Assembly: GCA_964250225.1 (NCBI GenBank)
Contig: CAXUEY010000004.1
Location: 1-64,000 of the forward strand
Source of the DNA: Paraktedonobacter sp964250225
GTDB taxonomy: Bacteria > Chloroflexota > Ktedonobacteria > Ktedonobacterales > Ktedonobacteraceae
DNA length: 64,000 nt
Direction of reading: 5' to 3'
Positions 63,005 through 64,000 of this stretch are shown piece by piece. Both the position numbers and the translations under genes were made by a program. Under the pieces are notes generated by a model, which was not told the origin of the DNA, searched no databases, and saw only the letters and a list, made by a program, of their open reading frames with translations. Numbering within the stretch: the first letter of the stretch is position 1; the number at the start of each line of letters is the position of its first letter.

Positions 63005-64000
63005 GCGAGCCTCCTGACCAGGTTCTGATACACGTCCTGGAGTTGGTTGGCACAGCTGTCCCAGGTTGGTAATGCAAAAGAGGCTGGTGGCAGCACTGGC
63101 TCTTCAATTTGCTGTTGGACCGCCCGCGCCACCTCCCCTGGCGAACTGTGCAGAGGGATAGCACGCGCAAGACCCTGCTCCGCGATCTCTTGTAACCCGG
63201 AGGTGGCGGTAACCAGAACAGGCCGTCGGAGGGAAAGTGCTTCCATGACCGCGATGGGATGCGATTCGCATTCGCTGAGCAGTGCCACCAGGCTTGTTTG
63301 CGCGAGTAATTCAGCCATTGCCAGGCGTTCATGCGCAGGAATGGTGCGAATTTCTACGTGTGCAGCAACCCCAACCTGTTGCGCCAGGGCACGCAAGTTG
63401 TGCTCATAGGGACCGGCACCGACAATCAGCAGGCGCGCATTGGGACGCCACGAGCGTATGTGCGGGAGAGCGGTGATTAAATGCTGGTGTCCCTTAAAAC
63501 GTTCTAAACGCCCAACCGATGCGATCAACGTCTGGTCAGGGGGGAGAGGAGACTGAACCAACAGAGTGGGTAGTGTCGCGCCATTTGGGATCACCGTAAA
63601 CTTCTCAGCAGGCAGGTGGAGCTTCTGGCGAAAATAGTCCGCTTCAAACTGTGAGACGCCAATGAAATGCGCGGCCCTGGCCATTAGGGGACGTAACAGC
63701 CGCCATTGCAGTCCTCTGATGCTATTGCGTAGCGGCGACGAATGTCCTCCCGTATGGAATGTGAGCAGATAAGGGAGACGCGCTTCCCTGGCGGCTAGCA
63801 TGGCCAGCGGCGCCACAAAAGTGTGGCAGCCCTGACAGTGGACGAGATCCCACTGCCCCTGTTTGATGATCGCGCGCAACTCAGGAGCGAGATAATAATC
63901 CCGCTGACGCGGCCAGGCCTGGACGCGTCGAATGTGCATACCCTCGCTCTCCTCCTCGCGCGGCAGAGGAGTTGCCAGCATCGTCGTTAAGATGGTGATG
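62992..64000 (-). CDS. Family 4 glycosyltransferase, N-terminus beyond window
   Basis: At least 336 residues are visible and the frame stays open to the right edge (reading ITILTT before the first in-window ATG at 63981). The start is therefore outside. It has WDLVHCQGCHTFVAPLAMLA, YLLTFHTGGHSSPLR, NGATLP, LIASVGRLERFKGHQHLI and SECESHPIAVMEALSLRRPV. These are the marks of GT-B family 4 enzymes. It is co-transcribed with the GT4 gene downstream by overlap. The acceptor is unknown. Confidence 0.92.
   Translation of the reverse strand, partial: ITILTTMLATPLPREEESEGMHIRRVQAWPRQRDYYLAPELRAIIKQGQWDLVHCQGCHTFVAPLAMLAAREARLPYLLTFHTGGHSSPLRNSIRGLQWRLLRPLMARAAHFIGVSQFEADYFRQKLHLPAEKFTVIPNGATLPTLLVQSPLPPDQTLIASVGRLERFKGHQHLITALPHIRSWRPNARLLIVGAGPYEHNLRALAQQVGVAAHVEIRTIPAHERLAMAELLAQTSLVALLSECESHPIAVMEALSLRRPVLVTATSGLQEIAEQGLARAIPLHSSPGEVARAVQQQIEEPVLPPASFALPTWDSCANQLQDVYQNLVRRLACVS

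Overview
This 64 kb window most likely comes from a large-genome, spore-forming-type Chloroflexota (Ktedonobacteria-like). That is an inference from gene style: Ser/Thr kinases fused to beta-propellers, an AAA/TPR regulator with a Cys-rich N-terminus, a Clp_N-repeat protein without AAA modules, nonribosomal peptide genes and a mid-range G+C. No rRNA, tRNA, CRISPR array or transposase was seen. A 10-N scaffold gap flanked by homopolymers sits at 34005-34014, so the right half is joined to the left half only by scaffolding.

Left part, 1-32594, is a biosynthetic region. On the minus strand lie leuC, leuD and a type II thioesterase (cut by the window edge) in one operon, followed by an ECF-type sigma factor. 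On the plus strand lie an MbtH-like protein, a class I aminotransferase and a short leuA without its regulatory domain. Next comes a tight, translationally coupled operon (7402-25852) that is richer in G+C than its flanks in the lines sampled. It encodes a 2-deoxy-scyllo-inosose (DOI) synthase, a DOI-type aminotransferase, a GMC flavoprotein, a second aminotransferase, a keto-acid C-methyltransferase of the MrsA/MppJ type, a free adenylation-carrier protein, a free carrier protein, a free condensation domain, and a SyrP/TauD-fold protein that appears to have lost its iron ligands. It also encodes two ABC exporter subunits, a StrB1-like amidinotransferase, an inositol-monophosphatase-type phosphatase and two APH-fold kinases. 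It is followed by a two-module NRPS (first adenylation domain predicted for serine) and a separate terminal condensation domain with no thioesterase.

Read together, this looks like a route to a guanidinylated 2-deoxy-aminocyclitol (streptidine logic applied to the 2-deoxystreptamine precursor) acylated by one or more nonribosomal amino acids, probably including a cationic, possibly beta-methylated one. There is no glycosyltransferase in the operon, so it is not a classical aminoglycoside locus. This hybrid is the main discovery candidate.

Right part, 32889-64000, is mostly housekeeping, signalling and cell-surface functions: homoserine dehydrogenase, an acyl-CoA synthetase, a peptide-binding lipoprotein, a large AAA/TPR regulator, two divergent Ser/Thr kinases with a structured intergenic region, HtpG, a six-repeat Clp_N protein, a flavin amine oxidase, a GT2 glycosyltransferase, and two convergent ATP-grasp paralogues. 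A minus-strand polysaccharide-like block closes the window: two GT4 glycosyltransferases, a large membrane protein, a DUF1616-like protein, a methyltransferase and a flavoprotein with an eroded FAD motif.
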